64,000 bases of DNA, from NCBI GenBank assembly GCA_022706765.1, contig JAKJBX010000002.1, positions 1 to 64,000 on the forward strand. Reading direction: 5' to 3'. This document shows, in pieces, positions 8,771-17,200 of this stretch. The notes beneath the pieces were generated by a model, which was given only the letters and a program-made list of their open reading frames with translations, searched no databases and was not told the origin of the DNA. The DNA is from Bacillota bacterium (GTDB taxonomy: Bacteria; Bacillota; Clostridia; Monoglobales; Firm-18). Numbering within the stretch: the stretch's first letter is position 1; each line of letters starts with the position of its first letter. Made by a program: the position numbers and the translations under genes.

Positions 8771-8845
8771 GCAAAAAAAGTGCCGCAAGCCTTTACGCAG
8801 GAATTAAAGAAGCCCGTGCCGCAATTGACAGCGGCACGGGCTTTA
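8771..8845 (-). repeat. Hairpin-core composite element (family R2), diverged copy, with rny terminator as hairpin 1
   Basis: On the minus strand, a 13-bp stem at 8810-8843 (AAGCCCGTGCCGC with its complement, 8-base loop) followed by TTCTTT forms a good terminator for rny. It is followed by ATTCCTGCGTAAAGGCTTGCGGCACTTTTT, a diverged form of the R2 core in which part of the core and the second hairpin appear to be deleted. The order matches the other copies. Confidence 0.6.
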
Positions 8846-8857
8846 ACAGTTATCGCA

Positions 8858-10417
8858 TTATTTTGCGTATTCAATCGAGCGAAGCTCTCTGATGACATTA
8901 ACTTTGATCTGACCCGGATATTCCATCTCCGCTTCAATGCGCTTGACGATATCCCTTGCCAGCAGCACTGTTCCGTCATCGGTGACGTTTTCCGGCTTGA
9001 CCATGATGCGCACTTCCCGTCCCGCCTGAATGGCAAAGGATTTGTCGACGCCCGCAAAGGAGTTTGCGATCTCTTCGAGCTTTTCAAGCCGCTTGATGTA
9101 GGTCTCGATATTCTCCCGCCTTGCGCCGGGGCGTGCGGCGGAAATCGAATCGGCAGCCTGAACCAAACAGGCAACCAGTGTGTTGGGCTGAACATCGCCG
9201 TGGTGCGCCATGATGGCGTGGATGACCTCGTCGTTTTCCTTGTACTTCTTGGCAAGGTCCGCGCCGATGGTGACGTGTGAGCCCTCGACCTCATGGTCGA
9301 TGGACTTGCCGATGTCGTGCAAAAGCCCCGCCCTTTTGGCGATAGCGATGTCGCCGCCAAGCTCGCCCGCCATAATGCCGGCAAGGTGCGAGACCTCGAT
9401 GGAATGCTTCAGCACGTTCTGACCGTAGCTTGTCCTGTATTTGAGCTTGCCCAGAAGTCTGATAATCTCGGGGTGCAGACCATGCACGCCCGTTTCAAAG
9501 GTGGCATGCTCGCCCTCCTGCTTAATGATGTTCTCGACTTCCTTCTTGCTGCGCTCGACGGTTTCTTCGATGCGTGCGGGGTGGATCCTGCCGTCGGTGA
9601 TGAGCTTTTCGAGGGTAAGGCGTGCAACCTCGCGCCTGATGGGATCAAAGCCCGAAAGGATAACCGCTTCGGGCGTGTCGTCGATGATGAGGTCAATGCC
9701 TGTCAGCGTTTCGAGCGCACGGATATTTCTGCCCTCGCGCCCGATGATCCTGCCCTTCATTTCGTCGTTAGGCAGCGGCACGACAGACACAGTCGTCTCG
9801 GCGGAATGGTCGGCGGCACAGCGCTGGATAGCGCCGGCGACGATTTCTTTCGCCTTGCTTTCGGCGTCCTCTTTCGCCTTGTCCTCGATTTCTTTAATCA
9901 TTATTGCCGCTTCGTGACGCACTTCGTTTTCGATGTTTTTCAGCAAATACTCCTTGGCTTCCTCGGCGGTAAAGCCCGAGATTTTTTCAAGCAGGTCGAT
10001 TTGCTTCTGATGGGTCTTTGCAATATCGGCGATTTTGTCGTCAATCTCTTTGTTTTTTTTGGTGAGGGTTTCCTCTTTTTTTTCTAAATTCTCGACTTTT
10101 TTGTCAAGCGTTTCTTCTTTTTGCTGGACCCTGCGCTCCTGCCTTTGCAGCTCGATGCGCCGCTCCTTTACTTCCTTATCGATCTCTGCACGCTGCCGCA
10201 GCACATCCTCCTTGGTTTCGAGAAGGACTTCGCGTTTTTTGTTTTCCGCCGCCTTTTCGGCGTCACTGATGACCTTTTTTGCCTGTTCTTCGGCGCTGCC
10301 GATTTCAGCCTCTGCAATTTTTCGTCTATATGCAATTCCGAGACGGAATGAAACAGCTGAGCCAACAACGATCAAAACCACAGCGATGATAAGCAGAACA
10401 GTCAATAGCGTTTCGAT
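8858..10417 (-). CDS. rny: Ribonuclease Y (apparent ATC start)
   Basis: RNase Y is a membrane-anchored endoribonuclease that starts mRNA decay in Firmicutes. The product of about 519 residues has an N-terminal membrane helix ([19 protein letters not shown]), a long charged coiled coil (about residues 40-190), a KH domain with [15 protein letters not shown], and an HD domain with [12 protein letters not shown]. There is no in-frame ATG near the N-terminus. GGAGG at 10426-10430 lies 8 bases before ATC 10417, which fits family N-termini. GTG 10426 overlaps that ribosome binding site, TTG 10405 is 20 bases away from it, and TTG 10468 has none. I therefore favour ATC, with the exact start uncertain by about 20 residues. 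Confidence 0.93.
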   Translation of the reverse strand: METLLTVLLIIAVVLIVVGSAVSFRLGIAYRRKIAEAEIGSAEEQAKKVISDAEKAAENKKREVLLETKEDVLRQRAEIDKEVKERRIELQRQERRVQQKEETLDKKVENLEKKEETLTKKNKEIDDKIADIAKTHQKQIDLLEKISGFTAEEAKEYLLKNIENEVRHEAAIMIKEIEDKAKEDAESKAKEIVAGAIQRCAADHSAETTVSVVPLPNDEMKGRIIGREGRNIRALETLTGIDLIIDDTPEAVILSGFDPIRREVARLTLEKLITDGRIHPARIEETVERSKKEVENIIKQEGEHATFETGVHGLHPEIIRLLGKLKYRTSYGQNVLKHSIEVSHLAGIMAGELGGDIAIAKRAGLLHDIGKSIDHEVEGSHVTIGADLAKKYKENDEVIHAIMAHHGDVQPNTLVACLVQAADSISAARPGARRENIETYIKRLEKLEEIANSFAGVDKSFAIQAGREVRIMVKPENVTDDGTVLLARDIVKRIEAEMEYPGQIKVNVIRELRSIEYAK

Positions 10418-10490
10418 ATGTAACACCTCCGAATATATAATAAGCTGTATTATCGTATAATCCGACAAAATAATAATACAACACGATTAT

Positions 10491-10519
10491 ATTTTAATCT
10501 CTTTTGTGCATATTGTCAA
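10491..10519 (-). promoter_or_regulatory. Sigma-A-type promoter for rny
   Basis: On the minus strand, TTGACA (10514-10519) and TAAAAT (10491-10496) are separated by 17 bases. Transcription would start near 10484, giving a leader of about 67 bases before the proposed ATC start. Confidence 0.65.
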
Positions 10520-10610
10520 GATGATTTTTGCTTGACAATAAAGATGCGGATGAAAAAGTGTTCGAGCGCGTACGCGCTTTGTTATGCGCTTGTATTTAAT
10601 CCTAATGAAT

Positions 10611-10654
10611 ATAACCTCCCGTTTGTGGCAATAATCACGGCAACGGGAGGTTAT
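10611..10654 (+). promoter_or_regulatory. Perfect hairpin that sequesters the spoIIR ribosome binding site
   Basis: ATAACCTCCCGTT (10611-10623) pairs perfectly with AACGGGAGGTTAT (10642-10654) across an 18-base loop, and the second arm holds the GGGAGG ribosome binding site of spoIIR, 8 bases before its ATG. If the transcript starts upstream of 10611, translation should be blocked unless the hairpin is opened. A second palindrome, AGCGCGTACGCGCT, lies at 10565-10578. Confidence 0.75.
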
Positions 10655-10657
10655 TTT

Positions 10658-11287
10658 ATGGTCAAATCGTACTTACTCAAAGCCAAACAAAAGATTTTAC
10701 TGTCTCTGTTTATCGGGCTGGTGACAACGGGCGCCGCCATGCAATACCTTTGCACCGTCAAGGCGGACATCGCGCAAAGCGTCGTGCGGCTGCACGTCAT
10801 CGCCGAAAGCGATAGCGACGAGGACCAGCAGCTAAAAATCAAGGTGCGGGATGCGGTCATCGCCTGTTTGAAGGACAAGCTGGACGGGGCGGAAAGCACG
10901 GACGAAACCAAGGCAATTATTGCCGAAGCGCTGCAAAGCATCGCCGATGCGGCAAGCGCGGAGGTTGCGGCAAACGGCTATGACTATCCGGTCACCGCAC
11001 AGCTCGGGCGGTTTGACTTCCCCACGAAGCAGTATGATACGGTGCAGCTGCCGGGCGGAGAATACGACGCGCTGCGCATCATTATCGGCAGCGGGGGCGG
11101 CAGGAACTGGTGGTGCGTCCTGTTCCCGCAGCTTTGCCTGACAGGCAGCGGCGGGACAATGCCCGAAAAAGGGGAGCGGCAGCTTAAAAACGTGCTGACC
11201 GAAGATGAATACAGCATCGTCACCGCCTCGCAGGAAAGCAGCACCCCTGTGAAAATCAAGTTCCGACTGCTCGAATGGTTCCGATAA
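10658..11287 (+). CDS. spoIIR: Stage II sporulation protein R (SpoIIR)
   Basis: SpoIIR is made in the forespore under sigma-F, secreted into the intermembrane space, and triggers SpoIIGA to process pro-sigma-E in the mother cell. The 209-residue product has an N-terminal membrane or signal segment (ILLSLFIGLVTTGAAMQYL) and the family motif VVRLHVIAESDSDEDQQLK followed by VRDAVIACLKDKL. ATG 10658 is chosen because GGGAGG lies just upstream; an ORF extending back to 10532 lacks family similarity. The C-terminal part includes GRNWWCVLFPQLCL, as in other SpoIIR proteins. It is divergent from rny. Its ribosome binding site lies in a 13-bp hairpin. Confidence 0.93.
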   Translation: MVKSYLLKAKQKILLSLFIGLVTTGAAMQYLCTVKADIAQSVVRLHVIAESDSDEDQQLKIKVRDAVIACLKDKLDGAESTDETKAIIAEALQSIADAASAEVAANGYDYPVTAQLGRFDFPTKQYDTVQLPGGEYDALRIIIGSGGGRNWWCVLFPQLCLTGSGGTMPEKGERQLKNVLTEDEYSIVTASQESSTPVKIKFRLLEWFR

Positions 11288-11326
11288 ATCAAACGCCTTT
11301 GGCTCAAAGCCAAAGGCGTTTGATTT
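11286..11326. terminator. Bidirectional terminator between spoIIR and crcB
   Basis: A 19-bp perfect stem (AAATCAAACGCCTTTGGCT with its complement) and a 3-base loop, flanked by A-rich and T-rich ends, overlaps the stop codons of both convergent genes. Confidence 0.9.
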
Positions 11327-11708
11327 ACATAGCCATATGTGACTTGAATGTCCGTGCGATCGCCATACCCGCATAGACGCCTGCCAGGCAGACGACTACG
11401 CTCAACACCGTATAGGCGGCGCCGGTAAAGAACCTGCCCCTTTGAAACAGCACCGCCGTTTCCAAGGAAAATGCGGAAAAGGTGGTGAAGCCGCCGCAAA
11501 GCCCCGTCCTTAAAAACAACGCCGCATTGGGCGAAAGCGCCCCTTTGCCGACAGAAAATTCAGATATGACGCCGATTGCCACCGCACCCGTAAAATTGAT
11601 GAGCATGGTCATCAGCGGATAGTCCCCTGGTGTGGGAACAAGCCCCAAGGCATAGCGCAAGACCGAGCCGATAAAACCGCCCGCCCCCACAAGCACGATT
11701 GCCGACAT
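11325..11708 (-). CDS. crcB: Fluoride ion channel CrcB/FluC
   Basis: This is a 127-residue, four-helix membrane protein of the Fluc family, which exports fluoride as an antiparallel dimer. The signatures are GGFIGSVLRYALG, the NFTG motif in MLINFTGAVAIG, and RTGLCGGFTTFSAFSLE, which holds the phenylalanines and the break that binds sodium. Only one copy is present, so a homodimer is expected. A GGGGGC ribosome binding site lies before the ATG. I looked for a fluoride riboswitch in the 260 bases upstream and saw none; a copy of the R2 element occupies that space. Confidence 0.93.
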   Translation of the reverse strand: MSAIVLVGAGGFIGSVLRYALGLVPTPGDYPLMTMLINFTGAVAIGVISEFSVGKGALSPNAALFLRTGLCGGFTTFSAFSLETAVLFQRGRFFTGAAYTVLSVVVCLAGVYAGMAIARTFKSHMAM

Positions 11709-11736
11709 ATCAAAAGCCCCCTAACATCTGCAAATT

Positions 11737-11843
11737 AAAAAAGTACCTTGCGGCACTTTTTGGTGCGTAGCCGTAAGCCTTTGCCAAGGAATAATTAAAT
11801 GTTGTTATGTGATAGGAAATTCCTGTTTCCTATCACATAACAA
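11737..11843 (-). repeat. Hairpin-core composite element (family R2), complete copy
   Basis: On the minus strand, hairpin 1 is an 18-bp perfect stem at 11802-11843 with a 6-base loop. The core ATTCCTTGGCAAAGGCTTAC and GGCTACGCACC follow, then hairpin 2 at 11737-11761 (AAAAAGTGCC / GGTACTTTTT), which can act as a terminator. It fills the gap between the trxA terminator and crcB. Confidence 0.8.
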
Positions 11844-11845
11844 AA

Positions 11846-11879
11846 GCCGATGTTTCTGCGCCAAACAGAAAACATCAGC
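11846..11879 (-). terminator. trxA terminator
   Basis: On the minus strand, GCTGATGTTTTCTG pairs with CAGAAACATCGGC, followed by TTTTGTT. Between it and the trxA stop (11880-11971) nothing else is seen. Confidence 0.75.
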
Positions 11880-11971
11880 TTTATTTCGGCTATTCTTTTC
11901 CGTAGCAAGTCAATCATACCACTACGTTCGTGGGGTTGTCAAGCCCCGCTTCTGAGCGTCTTTTCAAGAGG

Positions 11972-12286
11972 TTATACGCTCAGCATGTCGAGCAGCGCCT
12001 GCTTTGGCTTTGCGCCGACGGAAGAGTTGACCACCTTGCCGTTTTTGAATACCATAATAGTCGGGATGCTCATTACCTTAAATTGTGACGCAAGCTCGGG
12101 CTGTTCGTCAACGTTGACCTTCCCGACCTTCGCTTTGCCGACCACCTCGGTTCCGATTTCCTCGACGACCGGTCCGACCATCCTGCACGGCCCGCACCAC
12201 TCCGCCCAAAAATCCACCATGACCGGCTTATCGCTGTTTAAAACCTCAGCCTCGAAATTTTCCTTCGTAATTTTAACAGTGCCCAT
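11972..12286 (-). CDS. trxA: Thioredoxin
   Basis: This is a 104-residue cytoplasmic disulfide reductase with the active site WAEWCGPCRM, the cis-proline motif SIPTIMVFKNG, and a complete thioredoxin fold length. ATG 12286 is chosen over an in-frame TTG three codons earlier because AAAGGAG lies about 10 bases before the ATG and only 1-2 before the TTG. It is a single-gene unit with its own terminator. The reductase partner is not in this window. Confidence 0.95.
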   Translation of the reverse strand: MGTVKITKENFEAEVLNSDKPVMVDFWAEWCGPCRMVGPVVEEIGTEVVGKAKVGKVNVDEQPELASQFKVMSIPTIMVFKNGKVVNSSVGAKPKQALLDMLSV

Positions 12287-12365
12287 TTGTATCAAACTCC
12301 TTTATAAGTAGTATGTGTGTTATACTTACATTATAAACGAATTTTATCATGACTCCGTGACTAAA

Positions 12366-13064
12366 TCACAAAAACCGGCTGCATTGCGGTTTTTTGGCGC
12401 CGACCTTGTCGTACGGCAGCGAAAAGACGATGACGCCGCTCGAATACGGGGCGATGTCGTATTGCTGGTAATAGACCTGCAAATACTTGGGCGTTAGGTT
12501 AAAGCTTTGGGGATTGAAGGTCTGGGCGATCAGCTTTTTGTAGTCGTCAAAGTAAATCCCGGGATTTTCCGCCATGTTCTTTTCCGCCTGGCGGGTGATT
12601 TCGCGGATAACGGCAGGCTTCCAGTTTGCGCCCCTGTCAAAAAGGTCGCCCATTTGGAGCCGCCGCCCGGTCTGCAAATTCCAGTTGTCCGACGTCCTGA
12701 CGGTATTGCCGTGTGCGCCGCCGGTGAATTCGTATTGGTCGGTATAGGTGCTCAGCGTACAGTCCTCGTTCATCGTCACGGTGTATTTCATCACCGCCTC
12801 GTACGGAAAGAACGGAAAGCCGTTTGCCACGGCGTTTTTGTACTGCGTAACCGCATTGGGATAAAGCGTCCGCACGGCGTAACGGAAAAACTGCATCGCT
12901 GTATTTTTATAGTGCAGGTTGATGCGTGTCTGGACAAAACCACCCATCGCAAGGAGAATGCTTGGGTATTCGATGTCAACGGTCAGCATCACCTTGTTAT
13001 CGTATGTAAAGCTGCGTGAGATTTTTTGCGTGCTGATGACGGCACGCGTATTTTTTATGTTCAT
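12366..13064 (-). CDS. RsiV-like protein (DUF4163/DUF3298), without membrane anchor
   Basis: The 232-residue product resembles the extracytoplasmic part of RsiV, the Bacillus anti-sigma factor that binds lysozyme: a DUF4163-like N-terminal half, then DUF3298 with YEFTGGAHGNTVRTSDNWN, LFDRGANW and a final FSLPYDKVGA. Unlike RsiV there is no anti-sigma domain, membrane segment or signal peptide; it starts MNIKNTRAVISTQKISRSF. It could be cytoplasmic or leave by another route, and its function is unknown. ATG 13064 is supported by AAGGAGG; upstream in-frame codons lack such support. No sigma factor gene is nearby. Confidence 0.75.
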   Translation of the reverse strand: MNIKNTRAVISTQKISRSFTYDNKVMLTVDIEYPSILLAMGGFVQTRINLHYKNTAMQFFRYAVRTLYPNAVTQYKNAVANGFPFFPYEAVMKYTVTMNEDCTLSTYTDQYEFTGGAHGNTVRTSDNWNLQTGRRLQMGDLFDRGANWKPAVIREITRQAEKNMAENPGIYFDDYKKLIAQTFNPQSFNLTPKYLQVYYQQYDIAPYSSGVIVFSLPYDKVGAKKPQCSRFL

Positions 13065-13192
13065 AAACTTTTCCTCCTTATGCACAGTATATGCGACGGG
13101 AGGAAATATGCGCATAGTTTCCCAAATTACGCCGTTTGAGCGGCCCTCACAGCCTTTTTTGTCTGTTTCAACAGGATTGTCACATTTGATGG

Positions 13193-13222
13193 TTGAAAAC
13201 CTTTACTTTAATGTGATATAAT
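13193..13222 (+). promoter_or_regulatory. Promoter for the isomerase-like gene
   Basis: TTGAAA (13193-13198) and TATAAT (13217-13222) are 18 bases apart, about 40 bases before the start codon. Confidence 0.7.
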
Positions 13223-13262
13223 AACAAACAGTATAATACTTACATTTTAGGAGGTCATGTTC

Positions 13263-14228
13263 ATGAAGTTAGGTGTAATGAATCCCGTGCTGTACGCAAT
13301 GGCACTTGAAGAAGCGGTAGCATACCTTGGTAGCCTCGGCGTGCAGACCATTGAGATCGGCGCAGGCGGCTATCCCGGCAAGACGCACGTCGATGCAAGG
13401 GAATACCTTGACAACCCGTCAAAGATAGAGGATTTGAAGGGTCTGCTGCAGGCGAACAACCTTGAAATATCGGCGCTCAGCTGCCACGGCAACCCTGTGC
13501 ATCCGGACAAGGCGGTTGCCCAGGGCTTCCACGACGACTTTGTTGACACGGTGCTGCTTGCTGAAAAGCTCGGAGTCGATACGGTCATCACGTTTTCGGG
13601 CTGCCCGGGCGGAAGCGAGGGCGCAACACAGCCCAACTGGGTCACCTGCTCATGGCCGAACGAATATTTAGACGTTTTAAACTATCAGTGGAACGAGGTT
13701 TTAATTCCCTATTGGAAGGAAGCGGTGAAGCTTGCCAATGCGCACGGCGTGACCAAGATCGCCCTCGAAATGCACCCGGGCTTTTGCGTCTACAACCCGT
13801 CGTCGCTTTTGAAACTGCGTACGGCGGTCGGCGACACCATCGGCGCAAACTTCGACCCCAGCCACCTGTTCTGGCAGGGCATCAAGCCCGCTGAAGCGAT
13901 CAAGGCGCTTGCGGGTGCGATCCACCACTTCCACGCAAAGGACACCAAGATCGACGAGGCAAATACCGCCGTCAACGGCGTGCTCGACACCGGCAGCTAC
14001 ACCAACCTTTTGGGACGCTCGTGGAGCTTCAGGACGGTCGGCTACGGCAACGGCGATGCGGTGTGGAAAGAAATCATCAGCGCCCTGAAAGCCACGGGCT
14101 ATGACGGCGCTATCAGCATCGAGCATGAGGATCCGCTGATGTCGCCCAAGGAAGGGCTTGAGAAGGCGATCGCATTCTTAAAAGGCGTGCTGATATTCGA
14201 GCAGGCGGGCGAGATGTGGTGGGTATAA
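13263..14228 (+). CDS. Sugar phosphate isomerase/epimerase (xylose isomerase-like TIM barrel)
   Basis: The 321-residue protein belongs to the AP-endonuclease-2/xylose-isomerase-like superfamily. The metal-binding glutamate and histidine positions of the barrel are visible in IEIGAGGYPGK, LSCHGNPVHP, ALEMHPGF, NFDPSHLFWQG, HHFHAKDTK and SIEHEDPLMS. Substrates in this family are usually sugars, inositols or keto sugars; the sequence does not settle which. ATG 13263 is preferred to ATG 13257 because AGGAGG is 8 bases away rather than 2. A strong promoter lies upstream. Only 18 bases separate it from the giant secreted protein, so the two may be co-transcribed. Confidence 0.85.
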   Translation: MKLGVMNPVLYAMALEEAVAYLGSLGVQTIEIGAGGYPGKTHVDAREYLDNPSKIEDLKGLLQANNLEISALSCHGNPVHPDKAVAQGFHDDFVDTVLLAEKLGVDTVITFSGCPGGSEGATQPNWVTCSWPNEYLDVLNYQWNEVLIPYWKEAVKLANAHGVTKIALEMHPGFCVYNPSSLLKLRTAVGDTIGANFDPSHLFWQGIKPAEAIKALAGAIHHFHAKDTKIDEANTAVNGVLDTGSYTNLLGRSWSFRTVGYGNGDAVWKEIISALKATGYDGAISIEHEDPLMSPKEGLEKAIAFLKGVLIFEQAGEMWWV

Positions 14229-14246
14229 TTTAGGAGGGGAAAATTG

Positions 14247-17200
14247 ATGAAAAAGTTTAAGGCGAACAAACTGTTATCCGTAGTTGTTGCGCTGACAATG
14301 CTGGTATCAACCTTATCCTTCACAGCGTTTGCGTCAGAGAAAAAGGAAACATTTGAAAAAGCGCCGGTGACTGCTATCGAACAAAAACAGGCAGAAACGG
14401 CGGAAAATGCCGAAAAGGAACAGTCAGAGCAGGAACAGGAATGGCTCAGTTTACAGCAGTCCCGCGCACAAGCACGTCAGAGCTTCCAAAGCGCTCCGCT
14501 TGAAAGCGTCGGTATTTTGGTGAACGCGGCAGAGTATACGATTACCGGCACTGTTTACCGCCCGTCGGGAAGCGCGACCGCAAAGGCATTGACGGTATGG
14601 GTATCCGCCTATACGTCCGCGCTGGACAGCGACAACCAAATCATTGGAACCAGCCTTGCGTCAGGAACGACGCCGCAGGTGCAGGTGACGATACCTGCGG
14701 GATCGACATCCGCCGGCTATACCCTGAGGGTCAACAGCGGGAAGTATATTGTATGCGCCCGCCTTATGACAGGCGTTTCCGATATACTGAACAACTGGGT
14801 TTACTACCGGGCTTCCGGCAGCACCGACGTCGAATATGCGGCGGATGTGCTGAATGTCACGGCGAATCAGACCGGAAAGAACATCACGCTGCAAAAGGCT
14901 GACCGGAGCATTTCCGGACGCATAACACTCCCGTCGGGACAAACCGCGCCGTCGGGCGGCGTTTCTTTCGATGTGTTTGCTGAATATTATGATTATACGG
15001 AAGACGGCGGCGATTTTTTCTATGCGAGCTATATCATCCCCGCAGGGCAGGCTTATGCCGACTATACGTTAGGCGTTAATCCCCGCAGCGGCTATCGCGT
15101 CGAGATAAAATCCGACGCGTATATCGGCGGATATTATGCGGGAGGGACCGCGCTGGAAACATGGTACGATTCAGCGACGCCGCTTAATACGGTATCTGCG
15201 TCAATCACGGGTATTAATGCCTATTTAAAAGCCGGCAAAACCATAACGGTCCAGCTGAACTTTGCGGCGGCAGCCGCCGCCTCGGGCAGCCTGATTTTTG
15301 CATGGTATGACGGCAGTGTTGATCCCAACTATGCCTATACGAAAGACTCACGTTGGGTAAATTATTCGGCGGGGCAAACCTCCGCTTCGGTTGCGTTTGT
15401 CGTCGACCAGTCCGTGTACAGCCAAATGCTCGTAAGCTATACGGACATCAGCGGTCTGTCGGGCTATTCGAGTGATTTGTTAAACGCTAAATATTATCGC
15501 ACCACCAACGGCATAACCTCCAAGAAGAGCGAGGCGAGCAAAATTGCCGTTGCGTCCGTTTCGACGGTGACGATTACAGAGCCTCCCGCCTATACGGTTT
15601 CCGGTACCTATGACCTGAACGGGTTTGTACCCGGCGGCAGCGACCCCATATTTGTCGCGGCGGAATTTACGAACGGTGCTGTTTACGGGGCATATTATTG
15701 CCCTGCCGCGGGTGCGTCCGGCGGTGCGTTTGCGTTGAAGGTCCCGCAGTTTGAGGCAAACAACTCCTATGTGCTTTCCGCGTCAAGATGTAAAGCGTAT
15801 GGTCAGCTCATTGGCGGGACGACGGGCTATTCGGCGTCATCCACGCTGACAGGGAATGCCACGGGCAAAACCGTCAGCCTTGCCGCGGAATCCGGCGGCG
15901 ACCTGGTCGAGATTTCGGGAACCTATACATTGCCGGCCGCCGCAGACAGGGACGGGGTCATTATAAATTTGGAATTTAGCAGCTACACCGTTCCTTATTA
16001 CAATACCCGCACCCAATACTACATCCCCAAGGGAACGAGCGCCGTAAACTACAAATTGCGTGTTCCGGCGCCGTACGGGACAATATGGGCAGATCTTATC
16101 CACGCTCCCGAGGCGGTATATCGCTCCGCACGTATAAACGTGGACGGGCAAACGACGGGACTGAACATCACGGCGCAGAACGCTGTGCTCATCACCGGCA
16201 GGATTTCAAGACCGGCGGGCGATTCGGCATCCGCGGCAGTATCAGGATCCGTTCGTTTTGAGGGCAACGTGTATGAGTCCTCATCCGTCAGCATACCGAT
16301 AGGCGTTTCTTTTGCCGATTACAAGCTCAAGCTGCCTTATGGCGCAGGGGTCGGAATCGTCGGGTTCAACCAATATTACGATTCACTGAACGCCGACTAT
16401 TTGCCGGATGCGTATTACGTTGCCGGCGGTGCGTCGAGCTACAACTGGGATGACGCCACAGATATAACCGTCGGAACGTCAAATATGACAAACATCAACA
16501 TCACCCTGATTAAAGCCAAAACGCTCAGCGGGAGCATTACCCTCCCCGCGGGCGCATATGTCAACTCGGGCATTGTGCAGGTACGTGTTGAAGCAAAGTT
16601 TGACAATACGGGCTATACATATAACACATATGTGGACATCGGACCGGGCATGACGAATATTCCTTATGTCATCGCCATTCCGCCTGATTTGGATGAAGAC
16701 ACCTGGATAGAAGTTAGGGTAGACAATTATGGAAACGCCGACACGAATTTGATGGTCGGATACAGCTACTATTACCGCAACGGAAGCTTGACAAGGGAAT
16801 TTGACCAGAGGAGCTATATCAACGTCCCTGTCTCCGGAAAAACAGGGGTGAATTTTACGCTGCCCTATGCCAAGGCGGTGGTCAGGGGTTCCGTTACCCT
16901 TCCGGAAGAGGTCTCCTCCGGCTATTACTATTTTTATATGAAGGTTTTGTGTGTAAATTCGGGGAATGTTTATGAAACCAGCGCTTATGTTGATACGTCC
17001 TGGGGCTTGACCGTGCCGTTTACGGTGACTATTCCTTTCGAGGAAACCGACACGGCCTATAAATTCAATTATGTGTCATACAGCACAGGTTTCAGAGCCG
17101 ATTTGTATGTCAACGGCGACGGCTCCTTCGCGGCGAATTGGGATGCTGCGGACACCTATCTGTTTACGGCAAACAAACAGTTCCATTTCACGCCGCGTTA

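Noticed and set aside
10532-10657. N-terminal extension of SpoIIR in the long open frame
   Set aside because: The extra 42 codons cross the hairpin and lack family similarity, while ATG 10658 has a good ribosome binding site.
11709-11971. Possible fluoride riboswitch before crcB
   Set aside because: No pseudoknot-forming pattern of the crcB motif was seen; the space is filled by an R2 element and the trxA terminator.
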